A stretch of DNA of 41,284 bases from NCBI GenBank assembly GCA_016201275.1, contig JACQDB010000063.1:1-41284 (forward strand), given 5' to 3'. A program made the position numbers and the translations under genes. Of this stretch, positions 1 through 8,833 are shown in pieces. The notes beneath the pieces were generated by a model. That model saw only the letters and a list, made by a program, of their open reading frames with translations. It made no database searches and was not told the DNA's origin. This DNA comes from Acidobacteriota bacterium (GTDB lineage Bacteria > Acidobacteriota > Blastocatellia > UBA7656). Every line of letters starts with the position of its first letter. The first letter of the stretch is position 1.

Positions 1-190
1 GCGTTCGAGGAGGGGTTTTCGCGACTTTGACGACGACAGTCTTTACAGAGAAATTTTTGTTTGCCATTGGGAGCCAAGCCATTGCGAACCAGATTGTTGC
101 TTTGGCAGTGACGACATTGTAATTGGATAGTGACCATAACTTAGATAGTTTAGCTTATCATTCTTAAATGAGCCACTACCGAAACGCGAA
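1..190. other. unassigned left-edge sequence upstream of a truncated kinase
   Basis: No gene is recognised here. One plus-strand frame is open from the window edge to a TAA at 120-122, and another to a TAG further on; neither resembles a family I know. The frame of the following receiver-Hpt protein is closed by a TAG at 146-148, and receiver-like sequence only begins near 191. The segment is therefore probably foreign or rearranged DNA that replaced the 5' part of a hybrid kinase gene. Confidence 0.3.
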
Positions 191-220
191 GGTGGTTTTG
201 CCACTTGTCTGGTCAAGCCG

Positions 221-1216
221 GTGCGACCTTCGGCGCTCTTCAACGTGCTGCTGGCGGTGCGCGCCGCCAAGTCCGGTGGGCTGGATGCGCGCACCGGCGT
301 GCGTCATGGCAGCGCCGCACCGCTGCTGCGTTTTGCCAGTCGCGTGCTGGTCGCCGATGACAACACCACCAATCAACGAGTAGCGCAACTGGCGCTGGAA
401 AACCTCGGCTGTCACGTTGATCTGGCCGGTAACGGCGCGGAAGCCATCATCATGCTACAGCAACTGCCTTATGATCTGGTTTTCATGGATTGCGAGATGC
501 CGGAGTTGGACGGCTTTGAAGCGACGCGGGAGATACGCCGCATAGAGGCGCGCATCAGCGCTGGTCAATTGGCGGCGCTGCCCGGCTCTTCCTTCGCCTA
601 TGCGCCAACGGCGCGTCCGCGCATACCGATTGTGGCGATGACGGCCAAAGCGCTGGCCGGTGATCGGGAAAAATGTCTGGTCGCAGGGATGGATGATTAT
701 CTGGGCAAGCCTGTGCAATTGCCCGCTTTGCTCAAGACCCTGGAGCGCTGGTTGCCAATGGTGACGCCTGCGGTGGGCGCTGCCAGCGAGGGCGCTGCCA
801 GCGAGCGCACGGCAACTTCGGAGTCTCTGGTCGGCCCGTCTTCGCGGTCAGCAAACGGGGCGCTTGACCGCGCCACCATTGCCCAACTGCGCGGGTTGGC
901 GCAACGCGGCAACACGACGTTGTTTGCACGCATATTGGAATCTTATCAAAGCGATGCAGGGAAATATCTGGCGACCTTGCGAACGGCGATTGCCGAAAAC
1001 GAGGTGGCTGGCGCAGGGCGCGCCGCGCACGCTTTGAAAGGGGCGAGCCTGACCGCCGGAGCCTTGACCGTAGCCAACCTCTGCCGCCAGCTTGAAGCCT
1101 TGATTACCACGAACAGCTTGAGTGAAGCCACCGCGTTGTTGATTAAGTTGGAAGTGGAATTGCAGCGCGTCTATGCGGAAATCGCGCAGGAATTGCAAGC
1201 CGCGCCGTCCACTTGA
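221..1216 (+). CDS. receiver-Hpt protein, 3' remnant of a hybrid sensor kinase
   Basis: The product carries a phosphoacceptor receiver domain at about residues 40-175 and a histidine phosphotransfer (Hpt) domain at about 215-320. The receiver shows the acidic pair D46-D47, phosphoacceptor D90 (FMDCEMPELDG), T141 and K163 (GKPVQ); the Hpt has H270 in HALKG. It would relay phosphate in a multistep phosphorelay in the cytoplasm. The N-terminus is abnormal: in-frame codons just upstream of the GTG at 221 read LVKPV and continue into RPSALFNVL, which is the end of another receiver domain, and a stop lies at 146-148. The gene thus looks like the tail of a longer kinase-REC-REC-Hpt protein that lost its front. 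It may still be translated from the GTG; no clear ribosome site is visible. A response regulator starts 40 bp downstream. Confidence 0.7.
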   Translation: MRPSALFNVLLAVRAAKSGGLDARTGVRHGSAAPLLRFASRVLVADDNTTNQRVAQLALENLGCHVDLAGNGAEAIIMLQQLPYDLVFMDCEMPELDGFEATREIRRIEARISAGQLAALPGSSFAYAPTARPRIPIVAMTAKALAGDREKCLVAGMDDYLGKPVQLPALLKTLERWLPMVTPAVGAASEGAASERTATSESLVGPSSRSANGALDRATIAQLRGLAQRGNTTLFARILESYQSDAGKYLATLRTAIAENEVAGAGRAAHALKGASLTAGALTVANLCRQLEALITTNSLSEATALLIKLEVELQRVYAEIAQELQAAPST

Positions 1217-1256
1217 ACCAGGCGGATAGCGCGTCGGAAATATGGAGGACTGACAG

Positions 1257-1814
1257 ATGAACGTAATCATTGCCGAAGACGATACCGCCTCGCGGCTGCT
1301 GTTGGAGGCGATTCTACAGAATGCCGGTCACGAAGTCGTGGCCACCGAAAATGGTCAACAAGCTTTAGCGATCTGGCAACAGCAACCTTGTCCGGTGTTG
1401 ATTACCGACTGGTATATGCCGGAGATGGATGGCTTGATGTTGTGTAGGGCGATTCGCCAAACCGCCGCCGCCCCTTACACCTACATCGTGTTGTTGACCG
1501 CGCACGGCGGCAAGGCCAACTATCTGGACGCTATGCAATCGGAGGTGGACGATTTTCTCACCAAGCCGGTGGACGAAGAACAACTCGTTGCTCGCCTGCA
1601 CGTTGCCGAGCGCATCCTCGGCTTGCGCCAGCACGTCAAGCAGTTGGAAATCCTGTTGCCAATCTGCGCCTGGTGTAAAAAAATTCGTGACGAGGGCGAC
1701 CAGTGGACCGATATGGAAAGTTATATGATCAAGCGTACCGAAGTGCTTTTCAGTCACGGCGCTTGCCCTGAGTGCGCCGAAATGTTTTTGAAGGAAGCAG
1801 GAATTACCTCTTGA
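1257..1814 (+). CDS. response regulator with Cys-rich C-terminal output domain
   Basis: A CheY-like receiver fills residues 1-120: acidic residues E7-D8-D9, phosphoacceptor D51 (TDWYMPEMDG), T81 and K103 (TKPVD). The C-terminal 50 residues form a small module with CAWC (C137, C140) and HGACPEC (H167, C170, C173). This module recurs at the end of many sensor kinases and regulators; four Cys plus His suggest a metal site, but its function is not established to my knowledge. There is no DNA-binding domain, so output is probably by protein contact. A purine-rich AGGA precedes the ATG. The gene ends 44 bp before the preferred start of the next hybrid kinase, so the two are probably cotranscribed. 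Confidence 0.85.
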   Translation: MNVIIAEDDTASRLLLEAILQNAGHEVVATENGQQALAIWQQQPCPVLITDWYMPEMDGLMLCRAIRQTAAAPYTYIVLLTAHGGKANYLDAMQSEVDDFLTKPVDEEQLVARLHVAERILGLRQHVKQLEILLPICAWCKKIRDEGDQWTDMESYMIKRTEVLFSHGACPECAEMFLKEAGITS

Positions 1815-1858
1815 ACCTCAACGCATCTGGGAACGATGGCAGACAAAAGCTGACGATT

Positions 1859-3778
1859 ATGACAACACCTGTGCATCTCTTACATCTGGAAGACAGCGCG
1901 GCTGATGCGCGCCTGATTCAACATCAACTGGAGGTCAGTGGTCTGCTCTGCGACATCGTGCGGACTGTCAATGAACAGGAATTTACCAAGGCCCTGACCG
2001 AACAGACTTTCGATCTGATTCTGTGTGACTACAGGCTGCCGGGCTACGATGGCGTTGCGGCATTGGAACTGGCGCAACACCTTCATCCGCACACGCCGGT
2101 GGTGATGATTTCCGGCGCGTTGGGCGAAGAAGAAGCGGTGCGCTGCCTGCATCTGGGGGCGACCGATTATTTGCTCAAACAACGCCTCGAACGACTGCCT
2201 AATGCCATACGCCGCGCCCTGAACGCCGCCGCCGAAAAACGCCAGCGCCAACTGGCCGAAGCGGAGTTGCGCGACAGCGAAGCGCGCTTTCGCCAACTGG
2301 CCGAATACAGCAGCGAAGGCTTTTGGTTTGTGGCGCTCCATCCCGAACGTATGCTCTATGTCAGTCCGGCGATGGAAAAGATTTGGGGAAACGCTGCCGA
2401 CCATTTTTTAGCGGCAGCGCGCTACTGGTTGAGCGCTATTCATAGCGAAGACCAGCCGCGTGTGCAGGCCGCCTGGGAAGCTTTTGTGGCCGACCAGTCG
2501 CCGCGCTTTGATGAAGAATATCGCCTCCTGCGACCCGATGCGTCGTTGCGTTGGGTGCTGCACAGTGGCACGGCCATTCGTGATGAAGGCGGCGCAATCA
2601 TTCGTTTAAGCGGGGTGGTGCGCGATGTCACCGAGCGCCAGCAAACCGCCACGCTGATGCAGCGCGCCCAGCGTTTGGAGAGCCTCGGCGCGCTGGCCAG
2701 CAGTGTGGCGCACGATCTGCATAACACCCTAGCCCCTATCGAAATGGGCTTGGGGCTGTTGCGTATGCAAGCTGCCGAATCGTCATCGTTGTTGGATATT
2801 ATGGAGACCAGCGCCAATCGCGGTATTCACATGGTGCAGCAACTGCTGACCTTTGCCGAAAGCGTGCAAGGCAATCGCCTGCCCGTGCAACCGCTGCAAT
2901 TGCTCGAAGAGATCACCAGCATTATTCAAGCCACTTTGCCAGCCACCATACACTTGCGGATCAGCGTAGAGCAACATCTGCCGACCGTCAACGGCGATGC
3001 CGTACAACTGCAACAAGTGTTGCTGCACCTGTGCGCCAATGCCCGCGACGCCATGCCCACAGGCGGCAATTTGACCGTCAGCGTAGAAAGCGCCGAAATT
3101 GACGCCACCTATGCCGATCTCATCGCCGATGTGAAACCCGGTCTCTATGTCGTGTGGCGCATTGCCGACACCGGCACAGGCGTGCCGCCGGAAGTCATAG
3201 ACCACATCTTCGAGCCGTTTTTCAGCACCAAAGAAGGAGAGCAAAGCGCCGGTATCGGGCTGTCCACGGTCTTTGGCATCGTCAACGGCCACGGCGGTTT
3301 TGTGCGGGTTTATTCCAAGCCCGGCCAGGGTTCAACCTTCACGGTTTATCTGCCTGCCAGCCCCGGCAGCGTCTTGCCGAAAGTTGCCGCGTCCACCGAT
3401 AGCCCGTTCAGCGGCAACGGCGAAACCATCCTCGTGGTGGATGACGATGCCAGCGTGCGTACCATCTTGAGTGCCCTGTTGCAGGTGTTCAACTTTCAAA
3501 TCATCACCGCCGCCGATGGCACCACAGCGCTCATCGAAGTGGCCTCCAGACGCACGGAATTGCGCGCCGTGATTACCGATTTGAATATGCCGCACATGGA
3601 TGGCCTCACCTTTTTGCGCGCCTTCAAGCGGTTGTTGCCGGAGGCCGGCGTCATCGTCATCAGCGGACGCCTGGAAGACAACGAGGTGGAAGAGTTTCAA
3701 GCGCTGGGCATCAATGCCATAGTCGAGAAACCGTTCACCAAAGAAAAACTGGTGACCGCGCTGCGAACCATGTTTTAA
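1859..3778 (+). CDS. hybrid histidine kinase REC-PAS-HisKA-HATPase-REC
   Basis: This is a cytoplasmic sensor kinase of 639 residues with no membrane segment. Order: receiver 1 (phosphoacceptor D57, CDYRLPG), PAS sensor at about 140-260, dimerisation/phosphoacceptor helix with H285 in the motif AHDLHN, ATP-binding domain at about 375-490 with the N-box NARDAMP and G-boxes DTGTG and GIGLS, then receiver 2 with D574 (TDLNMPHMDG) and a terminal K in EKPF. A receiver at both ends lets it take input from and pass output to other phosphorelay proteins. The ATG at 1859 was chosen because the receiver begins directly after it; an in-frame start at 1772 would overlap the previous gene and add 29 unstructured residues. 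Confidence 0.88.
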   Translation: MTTPVHLLHLEDSAADARLIQHQLEVSGLLCDIVRTVNEQEFTKALTEQTFDLILCDYRLPGYDGVAALELAQHLHPHTPVVMISGALGEEEAVRCLHLGATDYLLKQRLERLPNAIRRALNAAAEKRQRQLAEAELRDSEARFRQLAEYSSEGFWFVALHPERMLYVSPAMEKIWGNAADHFLAAARYWLSAIHSEDQPRVQAAWEAFVADQSPRFDEEYRLLRPDASLRWVLHSGTAIRDEGGAIIRLSGVVRDVTERQQTATLMQRAQRLESLGALASSVAHDLHNTLAPIEMGLGLLRMQAAESSSLLDIMETSANRGIHMVQQLLTFAESVQGNRLPVQPLQLLEEITSIIQATLPATIHLRISVEQHLPTVNGDAVQLQQVLLHLCANARDAMPTGGNLTVSVESAEIDATYADLIADVKPGLYVVWRIADTGTGVPPEVIDHIFEPFFSTKEGEQSAGIGLSTVFGIVNGHGGFVRVYSKPGQGSTFTVYLPASPGSVLPKVAASTDSPFSGNGETILVVDDDASVRTILSALLQVFNFQIITAADGTTALIEVASRRTELRAVITDLNMPHMDGLTFLRAFKRLLPEAGVIVISGRLEDNEVEEFQALGINAIVEKPFTKEKLVTALRTMF

Positions 3779-4227
3779 GGCATCCGCAGGGGGTTGGCAA
3801 GGATGGCTCGACGAAACGACATCACCGCACCACGAAGCACACGACGCCAAAGAAGCACTTCAGCGCCTTCGTGATGTTGGGGGTCTGCGTGGTTGATAAA
3901 CGGATTTGATTTTCTATCCTACGCCACTGCGTGCGACCGCTGGTGCTTCTCTGCTTGTGCAGCGTTACGCTACCTTGTAGGATGACTCTCAGTGGCAAAG
4001 CCGTTTCGCTAGGATTGTGGATGAAATAAAGTGCAACCTGGTAGGGGCGACCCTGCGGTGGTCGCCTCTCCTTGAAAGCTAATAGATTTCGAGGAGGGGC
4101 GACCACCACAGAGGGTCGCCCGTACAGGGCATTGGAAAAGCCCTCAAGTCTTGCAGGTTATATCAGCCACCATTTTTAGATAAACTGGAAACGCCATCGC
4201 TCTTCAGCAAAGTTTGCGGTACTTGGT
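3779..4227. other. intergenic gap with a palindromic repeat
   Basis: No gene is seen between the two hybrid kinases. The right half (4011-4179) is a copy of the GGATGAAAT repeat family, listed separately. The left half shows nothing I can assign. Confidence 0.6.
4011..4179 (+). repeat. GGATGAAAT-family palindromic repeat, copy 1
   Basis: A degenerate copy of an intergenic element that starts with GTGGATGAAAT and ends with the inverted sequence ATATCAGCCACCAT. Its interior holds GGGCGACC and its complement GGTCGCC several times, plus a CTCAAGTCTTGCAG block before the right end that recurs in the copy at 15294-15388. The element is non-coding and able to fold into a long hairpin. Confidence 0.7.
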
Positions 4228-6195
4228 ATGCAAAAACACGACTCCCACACGACGCCGTTTCAAGAGGACGACAAGGCTGCAAGGCCGTTGGCGGACGCCG
4301 CTCTGCTGGCCAGTCCAACCCATTTAGCCAGCATCATCAATTCGGCAATGGACGCCATCTTGACCGTGGATGCGACGCAACACATCGTGCTGTTCAATGA
4401 ATCGGCAGAACGTATGTTTGACTGTCCGGCGCAGGAAGCCTTAGGCCAGCGCCTGGACAAATTCATCCCCGAACGCTTTCGCCACGGCCACCACCAGCAC
4501 GTCCAAAACTTCGGCGACACTCATCAAACCCGGCGTTCGATGGGCGCTCTTGGCACTGTCTTCGGACAACGCGCCAATGGCGAAGAGTTCCCTATCGAAG
4601 CTTCGATTTCGCAAGCCTCCGCCGAAAGCAATCAATTTTATACGGTCATCATCCGCGACATCACCCAACGCTCGAAAATCGAAGCGCTGTTGAAAGAGAA
4701 AGCCGCTTTGCTCGATCAAGCGCAGGACGCCATACTGGTGCGTGATTTACACGACCGCATTCTGTTTTGGAACAAGAGCGCCGAACGCCTCTACGGTTGG
4801 ACTGCCGAAGAGGTCATCGGTCAAAACGTGCGCGAACTGATTTACCAATCCCACCTGCATCCCTTCGAGAAAGCCAAACAGATCGTGTTGGCAAACGGCG
4901 AATGGGTAGGCGAGTTGCAACAGGTCACCAAAAATGGCAAAGAGTTGATCGCCGAATGTCGCTGGGCTTTGGTGCGCGACGAGCACGGCAAGCCGAAATC
5001 CATTCTCGTCATCAACACCGACATCACCGACCGCAAAAAACTGGAAGCCCAATTTCTGCGCGCTCAACGCATGGAAAGCATCGGTACGCTGGCCGGGGGC
5101 ATCGCTCACGATTTGAACAATCTGTTGTCGCCCATCTTGATGGCGATTCAACTGCTGCAACGCAAGGCCAGCGATGACGAGAGCCTGCGCCTGTTAAAGA
5201 CCCTGCGCGTCAATGCCGAACGCGGCGGCGAATTAATCAAGCACGTACTGGCGTTTGCCCGTGGCGTCGAAGGCGAACGCATAGGCTTGCAACCCAAACA
5301 CCTGATCCGCGAAATCGTCAAAGTCCTGAAAGACACCTTGCCGAAATCCATAGACGTAGGCTTTGCGTTTCCCGAAGACCAGGAGCTATGGAACATCAAA
5401 GGCGACGCCACCCAGATTCATCAGGTGATTATGAATCTCTGTGTCAACGCCCGCGACGCCATGCCGGAGGGCGGCAAAATCAAAATCACTTTGGACAATC
5501 GCACCTTTGATGAAAACTATGCGCGTATGCACCTGGAAGCCCAGCCCGGTCGCTATGTCGTCATCGTCGTCGAAGACAACGGCATAGGCATTGCCGCGCC
5601 GCTTCTGGATCGCATCTTCGAGCCGTTTTTCACCACCAAAGAGCAAGGCAAAGGCACTGGCTTAGGGCTTTCGACAGTGCTGGGCATCGTCAAAAGTCAC
5701 GGCGGTTTCATCAATGTGTACAGCGAAGTCGGCAGAGGCACGACCTTCAAACTCTACTTTCCCGCCAGTGAAGCGGGGTTGGCAAAAGGCTGGTTGGAAG
5801 AGGCTCCCGAACTGCCGCTCGGCAACGGCGAAGTGATTCTCGTGGTGGACGATGAAGAGAGCATACGCGAAGTCACCAAAAGCACCTTGCAGGCGTTTGG
5901 CTATGCGGTGCTGACGGCAGGGGACGGCACTGAAGCGGTCGCCTTATACGCGCAGAACCGCGACACTATCAAAGTGGTGTTGACCGATATGATGATGCCG
6001 TTTATGGATGGCCCGGCCACCATTCGGGCGCTACGAAAGATGGACGCCCAAGTGAAGTTCATCGCCAGCAGCGGCCTTACCGACAACGGCAAAAGTTATG
6101 AAGCCGCCGACCTCGGCGTAAAAATATTTCTCAACAAACCCTACACAGCGGAAAAATTGTTGCAGGCGCTGGCCGAAATCCTGAAACCGAGTTGA
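4228..6195 (+). CDS. hybrid histidine kinase PAS-PAS-HisKA-HATPase-REC
   Basis: A soluble sensor kinase of 655 residues. Two PAS domains (about 33-145 and 158-270, each closing with an IxRDIT/INTDIT-type strand) feed a HisKA domain with H294 in GIAHDLNN. The HATPase domain at about 385-500 shows [15 protein letters not shown] and GTGLGLS. The C-terminal receiver has D587 ([10 protein letters not shown]) and the conserved K in NKPY. Its kinase and receiver parts resemble the previous hybrid kinase in order and wording, so the two are probably paralogues. It stands alone after a 449-bp repeat-bearing gap; no strong ribosome-binding site precedes the ATG. Confidence 0.88.
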   Translation: MQKHDSHTTPFQEDDKAARPLADAALLASPTHLASIINSAMDAILTVDATQHIVLFNESAERMFDCPAQEALGQRLDKFIPERFRHGHHQHVQNFGDTHQTRRSMGALGTVFGQRANGEEFPIEASISQASAESNQFYTVIIRDITQRSKIEALLKEKAALLDQAQDAILVRDLHDRILFWNKSAERLYGWTAEEVIGQNVRELIYQSHLHPFEKAKQIVLANGEWVGELQQVTKNGKELIAECRWALVRDEHGKPKSILVINTDITDRKKLEAQFLRAQRMESIGTLAGGIAHDLNNLLSPILMAIQLLQRKASDDESLRLLKTLRVNAERGGELIKHVLAFARGVEGERIGLQPKHLIREIVKVLKDTLPKSIDVGFAFPEDQELWNIKGDATQIHQVIMNLCVNARDAMPEGGKIKITLDNRTFDENYARMHLEAQPGRYVVIVVEDNGIGIAAPLLDRIFEPFFTTKEQGKGTGLGLSTVLGIVKSHGGFINVYSEVGRGTTFKLYFPASEAGLAKGWLEEAPELPLGNGEVILVVDDEESIREVTKSTLQAFGYAVLTAGDGTEAVALYAQNRDTIKVVLTDMMMPFMDGPATIRALRKMDAQVKFIASSGLTDNGKSYEAADLGVKIFLNKPYTAEKLLQALAEILKPS

Positions 6196-6357
6196 GCCAG
6201 GCAAACCGCTTTGCGCTTGTCTGCACTGGGACAACCAACTCGCGCCGCTCAACTCTGGCTGAATCAATCAGGCTGCTGCGCCGCTGCAACATCTCCCCAC
6301 GGAGAACCGAAACGGTTGAGCCATTGCCCCGCAGAATTTTTTTGTCAGAGATTTTCT

Positions 6358-7086
6358 ATGACCGATGAAGGCGCGAGGTTGCCGAAAGATTTCCCCGACT
6401 ATCTGCGCCACACCGATGCCGATACGCCGGTGCCAACCTGGGCGCAGGTGACGCGCAGCCGCGCCGCGAAAAATGATTTGATGATTGCTCACCTGTCGCG
6501 CCTGGTCGCCGATACCACAGACGCAGCGCTGGCACAGGCAAAGTGGGAAAGCTGGCCAGGCCCTTATCAACGCTCGGTCGCCTTACTGGTGGACAAAATT
6601 TATCACGAAGGCTGGCTCGATTATGTGGGCGCGATACAGGGATGGCCGTGGGATGGCGGGTGTTTTTTTCAGCCGCGTCACCGCGATCACGCGGCACTGG
6701 TCGCCCGGCTGGACGCCAAAGCGACCGGCAATAACGGCGCTTATATTCAAGGTCGCCTGGACGCAGGCTGGTTCGCTTATCTCACCCACCGCCATCATCG
6801 CGGCTGGGTCAAAAGCTGGATGGAGAGCGATGTAGCAATGGCCGCTCTGCACCTGGGAATGTTTGATGACGGTTTGATGGAAGCGCATTTCGATGTCTTC
6901 AACGCTCTCTACATCAAAGGCGCGCCGCGCCGCGAAGTCGTGCGAATTCCCTTGCTGGGCGCTTTCAATCGCGCCATGTTCAAACTGCACAGACGCTATG
7001 AACTGAAGCCGCAGTACGCCGCGCTGGCACGCACCTCGGCAAACTTTTATCACTTGATGCGCGGCAACGTGCCGCTGTCGTTTTGA
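6358..7086 (+). CDS. conserved-looking protein of unknown function, 242 aa
   Basis: I do not recognise the family. The protein is soluble, has no signal peptide or membrane segment, and is rich in Trp, His and Arg, including the clusters WPWDGG, RHRDH and HRHHRGW. The even use of GC-ending codons and a good start (ATG with AGAG a few bases upstream) support real coding. An earlier in-frame TTG at 6211 would add 49 low-complexity residues and is not preferred. A strong hairpin follows the gene at 7174-7224. Confidence 0.6.
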   Translation: MTDEGARLPKDFPDYLRHTDADTPVPTWAQVTRSRAAKNDLMIAHLSRLVADTTDAALAQAKWESWPGPYQRSVALLVDKIYHEGWLDYVGAIQGWPWDGGCFFQPRHRDHAALVARLDAKATGNNGAYIQGRLDAGWFAYLTHRHHRGWVKSWMESDVAMAALHLGMFDDGLMEAHFDVFNALYIKGAPRREVVRIPLLGAFNRAMFKLHRRYELKPQYAALARTSANFYHLMRGNVPLSF

Positions 7087-7173
7087 ATCAAGATGCGCCG
7101 CGCCGCGCTTAGCTCGACTTTGTACAATTTCAAATTGAACCACACCAATCAAGCGCTGACCTTGCGGTGCGCG

Positions 7174-7224
7174 CTTGGAATGATTGAACCACACCTCAAC
7201 AAGCTGAGGTTCAATCATTCCAAG
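7174..7224. repeat. 17-bp perfect inverted repeat
   Basis: Arms CTTGGAATGATTGAACC (7174-7190) and its exact complement (7208-7224) enclose 17 bases that can form a further short stem (CTCA/TGAG). It lies 88 bp after the preceding gene. With no T-run it is a poor intrinsic terminator, and I read it as another intergenic palindrome. Confidence 0.7.
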
Positions 7225-7280
7225 GGGTGAAAAAGCCGATGAAATCAAGCTGCTTCGCCGCTGAAAAATCTAGCAACTGC

Positions 7281-7362
7281 GAGCCGAGGCCGTGAGGCCA
7301 TTCGTCTGAATCCCCCAACGGAGAGCCGAGGCCGTGAGGCCATTCATCTGAATCCCCCCAAC
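7281..7362 (+). repeat. direct repeat pair of about 39 bp
   Basis: Two near-identical units begin GAGCCGAGGCCGTGAGGCCA and run into AATCCCCC, at 7281-7319 and 7323-7362. They differ by about one substitution and one C. The second unit runs straight into the first hairpin repeat of the adjacent array. Confidence 0.75.
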
Positions 7363-7647
7363 TGCCGTTGGGGGATGCTTAAAATCCAACCTACACACCA
7401 AGCAAGCAAAGTTTTTTTCAATCCCCCCGATGGCAATCGGGGGATACTTAAAGTCCAGCCTTGAGCCTCGGGCAAGGTTGGACTTCAAGTATCTCCCGAC
7501 TACCTCGGGGGGATTCGTTTATCGTAGGCAGCGTTTCGTAGGTAGGGCTTTAAGCATCCCCCGACGGCAGTCGGGGGGATTGGTTGAGGTTGCACGGTGT
7601 TTTGTAGGTTAGATTTTAACCCTCCCCCGATTGCCATCGGGGGGATT
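7351..7647. repeat. array of five hairpin repeats in two opposed orientations
   Basis: Five units of about 41 bp each hold a C-rich/G-rich hairpin (AATCCCCC..., central ATxGCAAT-like loop, ...GGGGGAT) followed by a tail like ACTTAAAGTCCAGCCT. Positions: 7351-7392 and 7420-7461 read forward; 7475-7515, 7541-7581 and 7606-7647 read reverse. Loop bases vary in a compensated way (AACTGCCGTT, GATGGCAATC, GATTGCCATC), so pairing is kept. Units are separated by 13-27 bp of unlike sequence. The mixed orientation and internal palindromes exclude CRISPR and fit REP/BIME-type repeats. Confidence 0.75.
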
Positions 7648-7690
7648 GGCAAGCTCGGTTCGCCTCTGAAAAATGTACACAGTCGAGCTT

Positions 7691-7817
7691 AGGATGGTGG
7701 ATGAAATCAAGTGCAAGTTCAGAGTTACGCCTTTAGGCGTGAAGCGTCTGCGTCAACTCACGCCTACAGACGTAACGCTGAACCTCAAAAACTGCGTCTT
7801 ATTTCATCCACCATCCT
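7691..7817. repeat. GGATGAAAT-family palindromic repeat, copy 2
   Basis: The best-preserved copy of this family. Its ends are perfect 17-bp inverted repeats, AGGATGGTGGATGAAAT at 7691-7707 and the complement at 7801-7817. The interior differs from other copies: it contains GTTACGCCTTTAGGCGTGA and related inverted ACGCCT blocks. It ends 14 bp before the stop codon of the convergent zinc-ribbon gene. Confidence 0.8.
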
Positions 7818-7831
7818 TACGATGACGGCGC

Positions 7832-8350
7832 TCATTCTTTATCGAATAATTGCGTAGTGTGATCGGTGACGCTGGGCGGTTCGACCATCTCCGCCGTGTT
7901 GATGCGTTGCGGCGTCGGATTGGTTACGCGAAACGGCTCGGCGTTCGGCAAAGCTTGGCGGTACGGCGGCGGGGTGAAGACGTGCGGGTGAGCTGGAACG
8001 AACGGCGCAAGGTCGTCATCAAAAATGCGTGCATACAAAAACCGACACAGCCCCGCCAGAAAGATGGTCAACGGCACAATCAAAGGGCCGGGATGATCGG
8101 CGGGGCCTATGGCAATGGCGAAAAAGATCGGCGTCAAGACAGCGCTGATGAACATCAAAATCGCCCCGGTTTTTATGCCTTTTTTGCGCCGCGACGGTAC
8201 GAATGGCGGCGGCATCGGCGGAGCCAAAGGTGGCGTCAACAGGCCGTTGTTCTGCATCAACTCGTTGACCACGCCCATTTGAAAACCGCAGCGCGAACAA
8301 AAACGCACATCGGCGCTGGCTTGCTCTTTACCGCATTGTGGACAGTACAT
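7832..8350 (-). CDS. zinc-ribbon membrane protein
   Basis: A 172-residue protein beginning with a CPxCG...CxxCG zinc ribbon (C3, C6, C18, C21), followed by a Pro-rich linker, two membrane helices at about 63-85 and 88-108, and a Pro/Thr-rich tail. This layout is common to uncharacterised bacterial proteins; no catalytic motif is visible. The ATG at 8350 was chosen because the ribbon starts immediately after it, as in related proteins; the frame stays open to 8491 but adds nothing domain-like. The function is unknown. A second protein of similar plan is encoded at 27681-29015. Confidence 0.7.
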   Translation of the reverse strand: MYCPQCGKEQASADVRFCSRCGFQMGVVNELMQNNGLLTPPLAPPMPPPFVPSRRKKGIKTGAILMFISAVLTPIFFAIAIGPADHPGPLIVPLTIFLAGLCRFLYARIFDDDLAPFVPAHPHVFTPPPYRQALPNAEPFRVTNPTPQRINTAEMVEPPSVTDHTTQLFDKE

Positions 8351-8635
8351 AAAATCCCTCACTTCCGCTTTCAAGTTATGCTGCCTGCTGACAGCAAGTT
8401 TACGCACAGCATAGCGCCGCAGTTCACTCGGTTTCAAACCGGCGACCACATTTTCAGGCTCTCCCGTATTTTCCGTGCAGGGCATCAACATATTGGGTTA
8501 TACATCGCCGTGGCATACAACATTTAGAGCGCCTTCACGCCAAAGACCAGAGACCCCCTTTTCACCTTTTGCCGGGTGCAAGGAAAAGTGAGAAGTAGGG
8601 TACTAATCGTATGGTGCGGTTGGAGCGCTCACGAA

Positions 8636-8781
8636 GTGGGCGCAAGCATAAAGCCAAGGGGGTTAGCCCGTGGACGAGCGTCCATTCGTATGGTTAGCCC
8701 ACTTCGTGGGCGCAAGCATAAAGCCACGGGCGTTAGCCCGTGGACGAGCGCCCATTCGTGTGGACGAGCGCCCAGCCGTAT
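8636..8781 (+). repeat. 70-bp-period tandem repeat with internal hairpins
   Basis: Two units, each starting GTGGGCGCAAGCATAAAGCC, lie at 8636-8689 and 8706-8759, exactly 70 bp apart; a partial third unit (TGGACGAGCGCCCA...) follows at 8761-8781. Within the second unit CCACGGGC...GCCCGTGG forms a stem. No reading frame is maintained across units. Confidence 0.7.
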
Positions 8782-8787
8782 CGTTAG

Positions 8788-8833
8788 CCCGCCAAGCGGG
8801 TGATAGATAATTGGCTATCACCCGCTTGGCGGG
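8788..8833. repeat. 19-bp perfect hairpin
   Basis: CCCGCCAAGCGGGTGATAG (8788-8806) and its exact complement (8815-8833) flank an 8-base loop. The arm carries a smaller self-complementary CCCGC/GCGGG. It has no T-run and lies 165 bp before the PyrE-like start. Confidence 0.75.

Noticed and set aside
7351-7647. CRISPR array
   Set aside because: Units alternate in orientation, are internally palindromic, and spacers are only 13-27 bp; no cas gene is nearby.
7850-8527. 225-codon plus-strand frame over the zinc-ribbon gene
   Set aside because: The minus-strand protein has a true zinc ribbon and membrane helices; the plus frame is low-complexity Arg/Gln/His.
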